A stretch of 7,506 bases of DNA from contig JAACFD010000093.1 in NCBI GenBank assembly GCA_009937555.1, forward strand, positions 1-7,506, written 5' to 3'. Source of the stretch: Chlamydiales bacterium. Its GTDB lineage: Bacteria > Chlamydiota > Chlamydiia > Chlamydiales > JAACFD01. Shown here in pieces: positions 1 to 6,131 of the stretch; positions within the stretch are counted from its first letter, which is position 1; each line of letters opens with the position of its first letter. The notes under the pieces are model-generated. The model was given only the letters and a program-made list of their open reading frames with translations. It made no database searches and was not told where the DNA came from. Position numbers and translations under genes: made by a program.

Positions 1-26
1 AAAACATCAAAAAGGGATTTTATTAG

Positions 27-1673
27 ATGAGTGACTCTAGGCATGCAACAGTATCTACATCAACTTCTTTAACAGGAGCATCAAACACTTTAGTTCCTTT
101 TAAAGGTGTAAGAAAAGTTTCAAATAGATTTCCTAGAGAGATAAGCCTTAAAGGAACAGATATATTCTCACAGGAAGAATGGGGAGACCTAATAACAAAA
201 GCTTTTAATATGAAGCTACCTTACTACCTGTTAGCAGCAGTTGAGGTACACGAAGATAGAGAGCCTGTGTATAGCTTTTATGATGCCGCTCAATTTTACT
301 TATTCTCTTTTAATAAAGAATCTGCAGAGCTTAAAGATCCAGCTACAACTAGGACAATTGAAAAAGTTTACTATTTCATGGCAAACGTGTGGGACCTAGA
401 AATCAATAAGAAAGAAAGAACTACCTCGTCTGCTATGTCTGGAACTACTCCAGCAGAAAGTAGTCCAGCTACGGCTCGCTTAACTACTCCAAAAAACCGA
501 TCATTTTCTTTAGTAGAGGATAATGAAAGCTCTCTACTCAACTACTTAGTTCTATCATTGGATTTGTTCATTGAGGACAGTGCCCGCACTACAGAAGAAA
601 GAGATGAAGTTAAAGGCATGAAAGCGAAAAGTCTTGAAAGACTAGCTGAAATATACCAAGCTAGAGCCCTTGAAGAGAAGGGCATAAGCTTAGCTATTTC
701 TCTACAAAATAAAGCTCTAAAATGGGCATATGCAGCAAAAGAATGTCAAGATACTCCAGAAAGAGAGGAAATATTCTTAACAGCAATGCAAACTCTTGAA
801 AGGTTAAAGCAAGACCAACAATTAGAGAGAGAAAGAGTGCAAAGTCAGGAAACTGTTATTATGGATACTCTAAAGCTTCTAGAAGAGGGTGAGTTTATCA
901 GCATCCCAGAACTAACTGAGGCAACAGGCGTTAACAAGAGATTTATCTTAAGCATTGCTAATAAGTGGAATTCACAAGGAATATTGACTGTTAAAATGGA
1001 GGGCAAACATCGCCTTTATAGTCTAAATAAGCAGTTTTCTATAACTGTAGAAGAGGCTATTACTGCAATTGGAGCTTCTAGTCGTTTAGAGGAAGAAATA
1101 GTTAGCAATAGTACGTGGCTTGAAGGAGTTAGCCATGGCAAACCACGAAAGGGACATCCTGAAGGCAAAGTAATCTATCATATTTTAGAGGTGCTAAAAA
1201 ATGTTGCAGAGCTTGACTGCTCAGCCGAAGAACAGAAAAAACTTAGGCTACTTGCTATTTTACACGACTCTTTCAAACACATGGGCTCAGCTGATGAACC
1301 TAGGGTCGGTACAAACCATCATGGTTATTTTGCAAGAGAGTTTGCCTTAAGCTTAGGAATAGAATCTGAAGAGTTACTGAAAGTCTTAGAGCTCCACGAT
1401 GAAGCCTACTATATTTGGACCAATGCTACTAAAACTAAAGATTGGGATACAGCTAGAGCTCAGGCAAATACTCTTTTAAGCGATCTTGGAGAGGCTGCTG
1501 AACTATATATAAAATTCTATGAGTGTGACTGTAAAACAGGAGATAAGTCTCATGCTCCTTTTGAATGGTTCCAAGATATTTATTCAAGAAGAAGTCGAGC
1601 CTTTATCCCAGCCGCAACTGTTCCATTAGAAGGAGAAAAAGGCATGTTTAGCCATTCTACAATGGCTTCTTAA
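27..1673 (+). CDS. Multidomain protein: winged helix plus HD phosphohydrolase, possible secreted effector
   Basis: I do not recognise this 548-residue protein as a named family. Residues 1-25 are rich in Ser/Thr and poor in charge, with no Sec signal, as in many type III secretion leaders (inference). Residues 45-127 are a compact aromatic-rich region; EPVYSFYDAA (79-88) and DPATTRTI (104-111) faintly recall the second half of a U-box. A Ser/Thr/Ala/Pro linker (131-168) leads to a charged helical stretch (170-272), possibly TPR/Sel1-like. Residues 277-335 look like a winged helix (recognition part near PELTEATGVNKRFILSIANK). Residues 365-515 form an HD domain: HPEG (377-380), His385, LHD (412-414), HH (431-432), LHD (456-458) and Asp501. 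The HPEG-to-HD pattern resembles HD domains of the CCA-adding enzyme type, so a metal-dependent phosphohydrolase activity is likely but its substrate is unknown. The start is supported by AAAGGGA at 11-17. The gene is convergent with the ychJ-like gene. Confidence 0.85.
   Translation: MSDSRHATVSTSTSLTGASNTLVPFKGVRKVSNRFPREISLKGTDIFSQEEWGDLITKAFNMKLPYYLLAAVEVHEDREPVYSFYDAAQFYLFSFNKESAELKDPATTRTIEKVYYFMANVWDLEINKKERTTSSAMSGTTPAESSPATARLTTPKNRSFSLVEDNESSLLNYLVLSLDLFIEDSARTTEERDEVKGMKAKSLERLAEIYQARALEEKGISLAISLQNKALKWAYAAKECQDTPEREEIFLTAMQTLERLKQDQQLERERVQSQETVIMDTLKLLEEGEFISIPELTEATGVNKRFILSIANKWNSQGILTVKMEGKHRLYSLNKQFSITVEEAITAIGASSRLEEEIVSNSTWLEGVSHGKPRKGHPEGKVIYHILEVLKNVAELDCSAEEQKKLRLLAILHDSFKHMGSADEPRVGTNHHGYFAREFALSLGIESEELLKVLELHDEAYYIWTNATKTKDWDTARAQANTLLSDLGEAAELYIKFYECDCKTGDKSHAPFEWFQDIYSRRSRAFIPAATVPLEGEKGMFSHSTMAS
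1650..1667. terminator. Hairpin at the end of the HD-protein gene, candidate bidirectional terminator
   Basis: A perfect 7-bp stem (AGCCATT, loop CTAC, AATGGCT) lies in the last codons of the plus-strand gene, just before its TAA at 1671-1673. The downstream T-richness is weak on the plus strand (tcttaatt). On the minus strand a T run follows about ten bases after the stem. The 37-base convergent gap itself holds no better hairpin, so this is the best candidate for ending transcription of both genes, but it lacks a proper T tract. Confidence 0.3.
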
Positions 1674-1710
1674 TTGCTAATTGTTCAGTCGTTACTATTT
1701 AACTTTATGA

Positions 1711-2112
1711 CTACTTTACCTCTCCGTTTAGATAGCGCCAGTTCTCACCTTCCTTCTGGAAGTAACTCTTTTCATCAAGAGTAAACTCATTACCACCCTG
1801 CTCTAAAGAAGCTTGAAAGTGCACCCAGGCCTCATGGCCAATCTCTTTACTGGAAAGTACTTTCAAAGCAATAAATTCAGTAGCACTACAGAAGTCTTGA
1901 ACTTCTTGAAGCCATGCAAAGCGATCTTTTTTAAAGCTATCATTACCCGCATGCGTGGTCTCAATGATGTATAGAGGAAGTCCCATAGCATAAGCAGAAT
2001 ACCTTGATCGCATTAACTGTAAAGCTGTTTTACAACACTTCCCTTTATGGTAAGGACTGCAACAATCTTCATAAGTATTACCTGAATCACAAGGGCAAGG
2101 CAGTTCACTCAT
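1711..2112 (-). CDS. ychJ: YchJ-family SEC-C motif protein (UPF0225 type)
   Basis: This 133-residue cytoplasmic protein opens with a SEC-C type zinc-binding motif, CPCDSG (6-11) followed by CC (17-18), matching the usual CPCGSG...CC pattern except that the first Gly is Asp. Next comes the YchJ signature LMRSRYSAYA (33-42), then a small alpha/beta domain with aromatic-rich strands (EAWVHFQASL 94-103; SYFQKEGENWRYLNG 116-130). The family is widespread, and SEC-C motifs elsewhere bind zinc and sometimes SecB or ribosomes, but the function of YchJ is not established. It is somewhat shorter than E. coli YchJ (about 150 residues) and has no second C-terminal SEC-C motif. An extra Cys pair (26-27) may join the metal site. 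The start codon overlaps the transporter stop as ATGA, implying translational coupling to the gene upstream. Confidence 0.88.
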   Translation of the reverse strand: MSELPCPCDSGNTYEDCCSPYHKGKCCKTALQLMRSRYSAYAMGLPLYIIETTHAGNDSFKKDRFAWLQEVQDFCSATEFIALKVLSSKEIGHEAWVHFQASLEQGGNEFTLDEKSYFQKEGENWRYLNGEVK

Positions 2113-3368
2113 ACTTCCTCTTCTTCTGCACGTGGATTTAATTCACTAACAACAGGACTCTGTCTTGGTAATGCGACAAACTCTCCTTTTTCATCACCAG
2201 GAACAGCTTCTCTCTTCATAGTTGCTATAGCTCCATAAATAGCTAGAATAAAGGCTATGATAGATGTAAAAATAAATAAGCCACTGCTTGTTCCACTTAC
2301 CTTCTCAATGTAAACAGATGTTAGTATAGGCCCCACAACAGAACCAATGCTATAGGCAAGTAGAAGTAAACCCGTAACAGAAACAATATCTTCTTGGTCT
2401 ACTCTATCACAAACATGCGATATACTTACCGGGTATACAGCAAAAGTTAAACCCCCTATTAAAAAGCATAAAAAATATACCGCTAGCGGGTCACTACAAC
2501 AAAAGTAAACGATAGCAGATGAGGGCAACATTACCAGTAAACCCAGAGCAACTATTACAGCTCGCCGATCCCCCCAGTCAGATAGCTTACCAATTGGCAG
2601 CTGCAGCAAACACCCTCCCATAATTAGTGAGCTCATCACTATAGATACTTTTAGGTCATACTCCTCAGCAAAAATAGGGGTAAAACTAAATAGCGAGGCA
2701 AGCATTACTCCTGAAACAACGCAACCCCAGAAACCTAAGGGTGAGGCTTGTATTACATGAGGGATTCCTTTTACAGAAGGCTTATGAAGTTCAGGTGTGG
2801 TGCTATAAGTTACTAAGACAGGAATTGTAGACATTGAACAAAAAAATACAGCAACCAGAAAAGGAGTCATACTTGTTTGGTCTAGCCACTTTACAAAAAA
2901 CTGACTAAAGGCATGCGCTCCGTATAAAAAGCCCATATATACTGATAGTACAACCCCTCTATTGCTAGGGCTACTCTTTGCTAAAAGCCAGCTTTCAATA
3001 ACTACATACAATCCAGCTACACAAAAACCAGCTCCTACACGCATAAGGCACCAAAACCAAAGGTGGTAATCAGCTAGCCCCTTACTTGCATCTAAGTTGC
3101 TAAAAAATGCCTGTAACAAAATCGTTCCTGAGCATAAGGCTGCAAAGCAAGAAAAGGCTCTAATGTGCCCTATTCTACGTATAAAGGGCTCAATAATTAC
3201 AGCGCCAATAAATAACCCCATGTAAAGGCTTGATCCCATTAAACCTACGGCATAATCAGAATAACCTAACATCTTCACCTTTAAACTCATGAATGTTAAG
3301 TAGTAACCAGAGCTTAACATTAACAAAAATAGCGAAGCAATGGGAGCAATGAAGACAGTAAAATCCAT
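2109..3368 (-). CDS. Major facilitator superfamily transporter, YcaD type
   Basis: This is a 419-residue inner-membrane protein with about 12 hydrophobic segments in two six-helix halves, split by a polar loop near 188-208. Family marks include R(64)RIGHIRAF after the second helix, RVGAGFCVAGLYVVIESWL (110-128) across helices 4-5, and a motif-A copy, GKLSDWGDRR (260-269), opening the second half. The C-terminal tail PRQSPVVSELNPRAEEEE resembles the tail of many YcaD-like carriers. The Arg/Glu pair in helix 4 is typical of this branch. The substrate is unknown; small metabolites or drugs are possible for such carriers, and I do not assign one. The start has a modest GGA (3375-3377) six bases upstream. 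It ends in an ATGA overlap with the ychJ-like gene and lies 51 bases after the MORN-like gene with no clear terminator between, so all three may be cotranscribed. Confidence 0.9.
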   Translation of the reverse strand: MDFTVFIAPIASLFLLMLSSGYYLTFMSLKVKMLGYSDYAVGLMGSSLYMGLFIGAVIIEPFIRRIGHIRAFSCFAALCSGTILLQAFFSNLDASKGLADYHLWFWCLMRVGAGFCVAGLYVVIESWLLAKSSPSNRGVVLSVYMGFLYGAHAFSQFFVKWLDQTSMTPFLVAVFFCSMSTIPVLVTYSTTPELHKPSVKGIPHVIQASPLGFWGCVVSGVMLASLFSFTPIFAEEYDLKVSIVMSSLIMGGCLLQLPIGKLSDWGDRRAVIVALGLLVMLPSSAIVYFCCSDPLAVYFLCFLIGGLTFAVYPVSISHVCDRVDQEDIVSVTGLLLLAYSIGSVVGPILTSVYIEKVSGTSSGLFIFTSIIAFILAIYGAIATMKREAVPGDEKGEFVALPRQSPVVSELNPRAEEEEV

Positions 3369-3419
3369 ATAGCATCCACTTAAAACTTTCTTAAGTTGCT
3401 ATGAGTATGAACCTTACAA

Positions 3420-4340
3420 TTACTCGTCTAACAACTCTTCTTCAGATAGGATAATATAGTCTTGAGATTTAAACAAACGCTCATTTAACCAAGTGTTTCT
3501 TTTATGATAAGTTCTTCCTAAAGAGGTAAACATATGTTGTTCTATACCAGAGTCTCTGTAGAGTTTCTCCTCTCCAACAAGCTGATCTTTTTTGCCAAAA
3601 ATTTGATACTCACCACTTAGTTTTACTTTATATGACTTTGGCGTTTTTGCAATATTATATACAGTTTCTCTGCTCTTCTTTCCTGAAGGAGTATACCAAA
3701 CCTCTTTAGCCTTAACCCAGTGCTGAAAGTTTGGAATAGCATAGATATCTGTTGTAGGTTTATCAAAACCCTTGTTACTAATTAGGGTATCTTCCCACTC
3801 TTGAGCAGTACCTGGAAATCTAATACTAGATGCTAGCTGACCGTTTGAATAAAATAAGTTCCATGCTTTAACAGGAACTCCCTTATCATACCATTTCTCT
3901 TCAATAAGCTTCTGATCATCATTAAATACAATTTGCTTACCTTGTAGATATCCTTTGTGCCAATTACTTTCACTCTCTAAATTCCCTTCGATTGAAAGAC
4001 GTTGAACAGATCCATCAAGTAATAACAAGCCATTATAAACCCTAAAGTTCTGAATCATGGCAACCCTTTCAGGGCCAGTCTCTACATCATGAAAATACAA
4101 TTCTATTACAGAGTTAATTTTATGTATGGTAAGGCGCTTAAGTCTACCGCTTTCATACTTTTGATACTTAACACCGGGTGAGTTCAAATTAGCAGTGATT
4201 GTACTATCTAAATACCTGATTTTTATATCTTTGTACCTCATAGAGGCTGAGGTATTAAAGTGAAGGTCTGCGCTGATAAGAAAAAAAGAAGCAAATAAGG
4301 TTAATAAACTAACAACCTTATTATTAAATAAAGTGTGCAT
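3420..4340 (-). CDS. Exported MORN-like / YwqK-family protein
   Basis: The protein has 306 residues. Residues 1-24 form a Sec signal peptide: a Lys at position 8, a hydrophobic core VVSLLTLFASFFLIS, and a likely cut at ISA|DLHF. The mature part is therefore periplasmic or surface-located. Residues 122-175 hold two MORN-like/YwqK-like units built on the pattern G-x2-G-x4-F/Y...W/F-Y-x-x-G (GYLQGKQIVF, KWYDKGVPVKAWNLFYSNG). Weaker copies lie at 212-227 and 241-265. Databases often label such proteins 'YwqK family antitoxin', but the export signal and the absence of a toxin gene nearby argue against a toxin-antitoxin role. The N-terminal 30-110 region is a distinct, beta-rich unknown. A strong GGGAGAG (4345-4351) sits four bases before ATG, and a candidate promoter lies upstream. 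The C-terminus is acidic (SEEELLDE). Confidence 0.8.
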   Translation of the reverse strand: MHTLFNNKVVSLLTLFASFFLISADLHFNTSASMRYKDIKIRYLDSTITANLNSPGVKYQKYESGRLKRLTIHKINSVIELYFHDVETGPERVAMIQNFRVYNGLLLLDGSVQRLSIEGNLESESNWHKGYLQGKQIVFNDDQKLIEEKWYDKGVPVKAWNLFYSNGQLASSIRFPGTAQEWEDTLISNKGFDKPTTDIYAIPNFQHWVKAKEVWYTPSGKKSRETVYNIAKTPKSYKVKLSGEYQIFGKKDQLVGEEKLYRDSGIEQHMFTSLGRTYHKRNTWLNERLFKSQDYIILSEEELLDE

Positions 4341-4348
4341 AAAACTCT

Positions 4349-4392
4349 CCCGTTACAAAAACTAGCCCCTGTGTTTATTATAATATAACGGG
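4349..4392. repeat. Inverted repeat CCCGTTA / TAACGGG around the MORN-like gene promoter
   Basis: CCCGTTA (4349-4355) and TAACGGG (4386-4392) are perfect 7-base inverted copies with 30 bases between them, flanking the -10 box. The arm near the gene overlaps the ribosome binding site; the far arm is in the -35/-10 spacer. It could be a pair of protein half-sites. In RNA reading through from mcsB the arms could pair and hide the ribosome binding site. Confidence 0.4.
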
Positions 4393-4405
4393 AATTATTT
4401 ATTAA
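4377..4405 (-). promoter_or_regulatory. Candidate sigma70-type promoter of the MORN-like gene
   Basis: On the minus strand a perfect -10 box TATAAT (4377-4382) lies 17 bases downstream of TTAATA (4400-4405), a four-of-six match to the -35 consensus. Transcription would start near 4370, about 30 bases before the ATG at 4340. The surrounding DNA is very AT-rich, which raises the odds of a chance match. Confidence 0.5.
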
Positions 4406-4431
4406 CTAAAATATATCCACTTAATTAACTA

Positions 4432-5499
4432 TTAATTAGGAAGAGTTAACAATGAGTTACTAAGTTTCTCTTTAATCCACTTAGCCCTTACAACTTCTGA
4501 TGTACTCTCTTCATTTTTTTGATTAATAAGTAAATGACCTTTTTTACAAAAAAGCATCCACTTTATTAACTCTTGCTCGGAAACTCCTTTAAGCCAGCCT
4601 AACTTAAGTGCTAATTTTAAAATACTCAAGGAGTTAAGAGCCTCCAAAACGCTAAGTGTATGACAATAACGTAGTAAGCCATATGCCTTTGCTACCTTAT
4701 CAATTAACTCTGTATTAAGCTCATCTAGGATAGACTTCTGCGCTGACCTTTCAGCTATCTCCAACTTAATTATAAAACGCTGCAGCTCTCCAATAATATC
4801 TTCCTCGGAAAGGCCCGTTTTATAGCTATTTGATAAAACTAGTGTGTCTCCTAAAAATTCCTGCTCTTTACCTAGAAGGCTATTAACGGTTACAAAATTC
4901 GAACGATTTGTGCTTAGAAACTTATTAAGCCCAGAAGTGAGTATTAAAGCTGGAACATGTGCATAAGAGGTGCAACTTAACCCTGTCCCACTTTGTCTAA
5001 CGTTTGAAGTTAAATACCCAAACTTTTGATTAAAAGTAAACTTTAGTTGTTTAGAAAAGCCCTCTTCTAGCTTTAGTAGCTTACTCCAACTTGACTCAAG
5101 ATCATTATCATAAGTGATATATTGCAACTGCATATGATCTTTTACATTTAATAACCCTAGAAAAAGCCCTGTTCTATCAAGAATGAACCCTTCCCCCTTA
5201 TGCGCTTGCTGAAAAGCTTCCATGCAAAAAAAATGTTCAAATAAAAACTCTTTATCTATGGGATCCAAGTCATTGGCAAGAAAAAAGGTGTGATTATCTA
5301 GAGAGGGTTGTGATGTAGCTGTAGCCTTTAACACTTCTAATACTTGCAGTCGCTTTTCTTCATTTAGTTTAGCTGGAAAAGCATAGCCATCAACATTTCT
5401 TGTCAAACTAAGATTAGACGCAAGAACTACCTGATCTTCTTTAATACTCCAGGTCTTTTTCTGTATTAACTCCTGGAAAAATGAATCTTTATTTTCCAT
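4432..5499 (-). CDS. mcsB: McsB-like protein arginine kinase homologue, catalytic residues largely lost
   Basis: This 355-residue protein has the phosphagen (guanido) kinase fold of McsB over its full normal length. In McsB, this kinase phosphorylates arginines to mark proteins for ClpCP with McsA as partner. Framework motifs remain: TRNVDGYAFP (33-42), GYLTS...GTGL (161-174), HVPAL (181-185), SNS...GLSEEDI (223-235), and a C-terminal VRAKWIKEKL. The key positions differ: SSRVR is ASNLS (27-31), NEEDHxR is NVKDHMQ (118-124), the catalytic Cys is Asn166, RGxYGEG is NSLLGKE (206-212), and RDxxRA is SEVVRA (334-339). By eye alignment, both catalytic Glu positions and most ATP-phosphate Arg positions are lost, which suggests a pseudokinase or an altered substrate. 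Divergence of this kind also marks the chlamydial homologue, as I recall it. Its ATG lies within the mcsA end (ATGGAAAATAA, 11-base overlap), and GGAAGAG (5504-5510) precedes it. Confidence 0.88.
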   Translation of the reverse strand: MENKDSFFQELIQKKTWSIKEDQVVLASNLSLTRNVDGYAFPAKLNEEKRLQVLEVLKATATSQPSLDNHTFFLANDLDPIDKEFLFEHFFCMEAFQQAHKGEGFILDRTGLFLGLLNVKDHMQLQYITYDNDLESSWSKLLKLEEGFSKQLKFTFNQKFGYLTSNVRQSGTGLSCTSYAHVPALILTSGLNKFLSTNRSNFVTVNSLLGKEQEFLGDTLVLSNSYKTGLSEEDIIGELQRFIIKLEIAERSAQKSILDELNTELIDKVAKAYGLLRYCHTLSVLEALNSLSILKLALKLGWLKGVSEQELIKWMLFCKKGHLLINQKNEESTSEVVRAKWIKEKLSNSLLTLPN

Positions 5500-6004
5500 T
5501 TTGCTCTTCCGTAAGTTGTTTGATCTGATCCCTTAACTTTGCTGCCTGCTCATAATCTTCGTTCAATAATGTCTCATCTAAGGCTTCATTAAGTGCTATC
5601 AATTGTATAGAGGGGCTTAAGGTTCTAGTTTTTCCTGGTTCTTTACCAAAGTGCAGGCTCTCAAGTTTAGCACTTGCTTGATTTGTTGTAGGTGGTATAG
5701 CAGCTAAATTCACAAGCTCCTTAGCAATTAGCTCTTCAAATACTTCATAGCACTTAGCACAACCTGTAATTCCTCCTGTCTGCAGAGTCTCTTGTGTAGT
5801 TAGACAACTAGGACACTTTAGCAGCTTACTATCTTGCTCTTTTGGAGATAAAGCTCCTGGAGGAGGTTCGGCTCCCATTTTCTTTTCAAGTACTGGGCAG
5901 TCAGCACACATTTTCCATTGGTGCATTTTTTGCCCTACAATCTGTGAATAATTAACTGTAAGATCTTTCTTACACTCAGAGCATTCTATAGGTCTTTCAT
6001 TCAT
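5489..6004 (-). CDS. mcsA: McsA-like zinc-finger/UVR protein
   Basis: This 171-residue cytoplasmic protein has four CxxC knuckles (8/11, 33/36, 64/67, 82/85), enough for two zinc sites. A linker carries the McsA-type HFGKEPGKTR (118-127; usual H-x-G-K-x-P). A C-terminal UVR (UvrB/UvrC) helical motif covers about 138-167 (NEDYEQAAKLRDQIKQL). McsA activates McsB and links it to the ClpC protease in Firmicutes; a similar adaptor role is likely here, although the partner McsB looks catalytically degraded. All eight Cys are present, so McsA seems intact while McsB has diverged. AAGGGG (6010-6015) stands five bases before the ATG, and a good promoter lies upstream. No ctsR or clpC gene flanks the pair, unlike the Firmicutes operon. 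Confidence 0.9.
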   Translation of the reverse strand: MNERPIECSECKKDLTVNYSQIVGQKMHQWKMCADCPVLEKKMGAEPPPGALSPKEQDSKLLKCPSCLTTQETLQTGGITGCAKCYEVFEELIAKELVNLAAIPPTTNQASAKLESLHFGKEPGKTRTLSPSIQLIALNEALDETLLNEDYEQAAKLRDQIKQLTEEQNGK

Positions 6005-6012
6005 TTTAGCCC

Positions 6013-6047
6013 CTTATAAAAGTTAACTAACTTATAAGAGCTTATAA
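6013..6047. repeat. CTTATAA repeat cluster, possible operator of mcsA
   Basis: CTTATAA occurs at 6013-6019, 6031-6037 and 6041-6047. TTATAAG (6032-6038) and CTTATAA (6041-6047) form a perfect 7-base inverted repeat around AG. This dyad covers the -10 box, and the third copy runs into the ribosome binding site, so a bound protein would block transcription. It is neither a CtsR nor a CIRCE (HrcA) site. AT-rich composition makes such repeats partly expected by chance. Confidence 0.45.
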
Positions 6048-6059
6048 AATTACGGACAA
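6031..6059 (-). promoter_or_regulatory. mcsA-mcsB promoter
   Basis: On the minus strand TTGTCC (-35, 6054-6059) and TATAAG (-10, 6031-6036) are separated by exactly 17 bases, each a good match to the sigma70 consensus. The start of transcription would be near 6024, some 20 bases before the mcsA ATG. The strong terminator just upstream (6071-6104) isolates it from the porin gene, so a promoter here is expected. Confidence 0.65.
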
Positions 6060-6070
6060 GAAATTTAGAC

Positions 6071-6104
6071 AAAAAAAAAGAGAAGCCCCAAAGGACTTCT
6101 CTTT
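6071..6104 (-). terminator. Rho-independent terminator of the porin gene
   Basis: On the minus strand a 12-bp stem (AAAGAGAAGTCC with GGGCTTCTCTTT, one G-T pair, 4-base loop TTTG; arms 6093-6104 and 6077-6088) leads straight into a run of T (6071-6079). It starts 28 bases after the porin stop. The plus-strand side has only three T, so it acts mainly in the porin direction and separates the porin from mcsA. Confidence 0.93.
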
Positions 6105-6131
6105 ATAAATATTCGAGCTAAAAGCTTAGAA

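Noticed and set aside
3378..3396. Hairpin ACTTAA/TTAAGT between the MORN-like and transporter genes
   Set aside because: The 6-bp AT-only stem with a 7-base loop is too weak to call a terminator or switch.
3420..4340. Toxin-antitoxin module based on YwqK similarity
   Set aside because: No toxin gene adjoins and the protein carries a signal peptide. The similarity is only to MORN-like repeats.
4341..4431. Rho-independent terminator after mcsB
   Set aside because: The only inverted repeat has a 30-base loop and no T run directly after it in the mcsB direction.
6005..6070. CtsR or HrcA (CIRCE) operator before mcsA
   Set aside because: Neither the GGTCAAA tandem nor the TTAGCACTC/GAGTGCTAA dyad is present.
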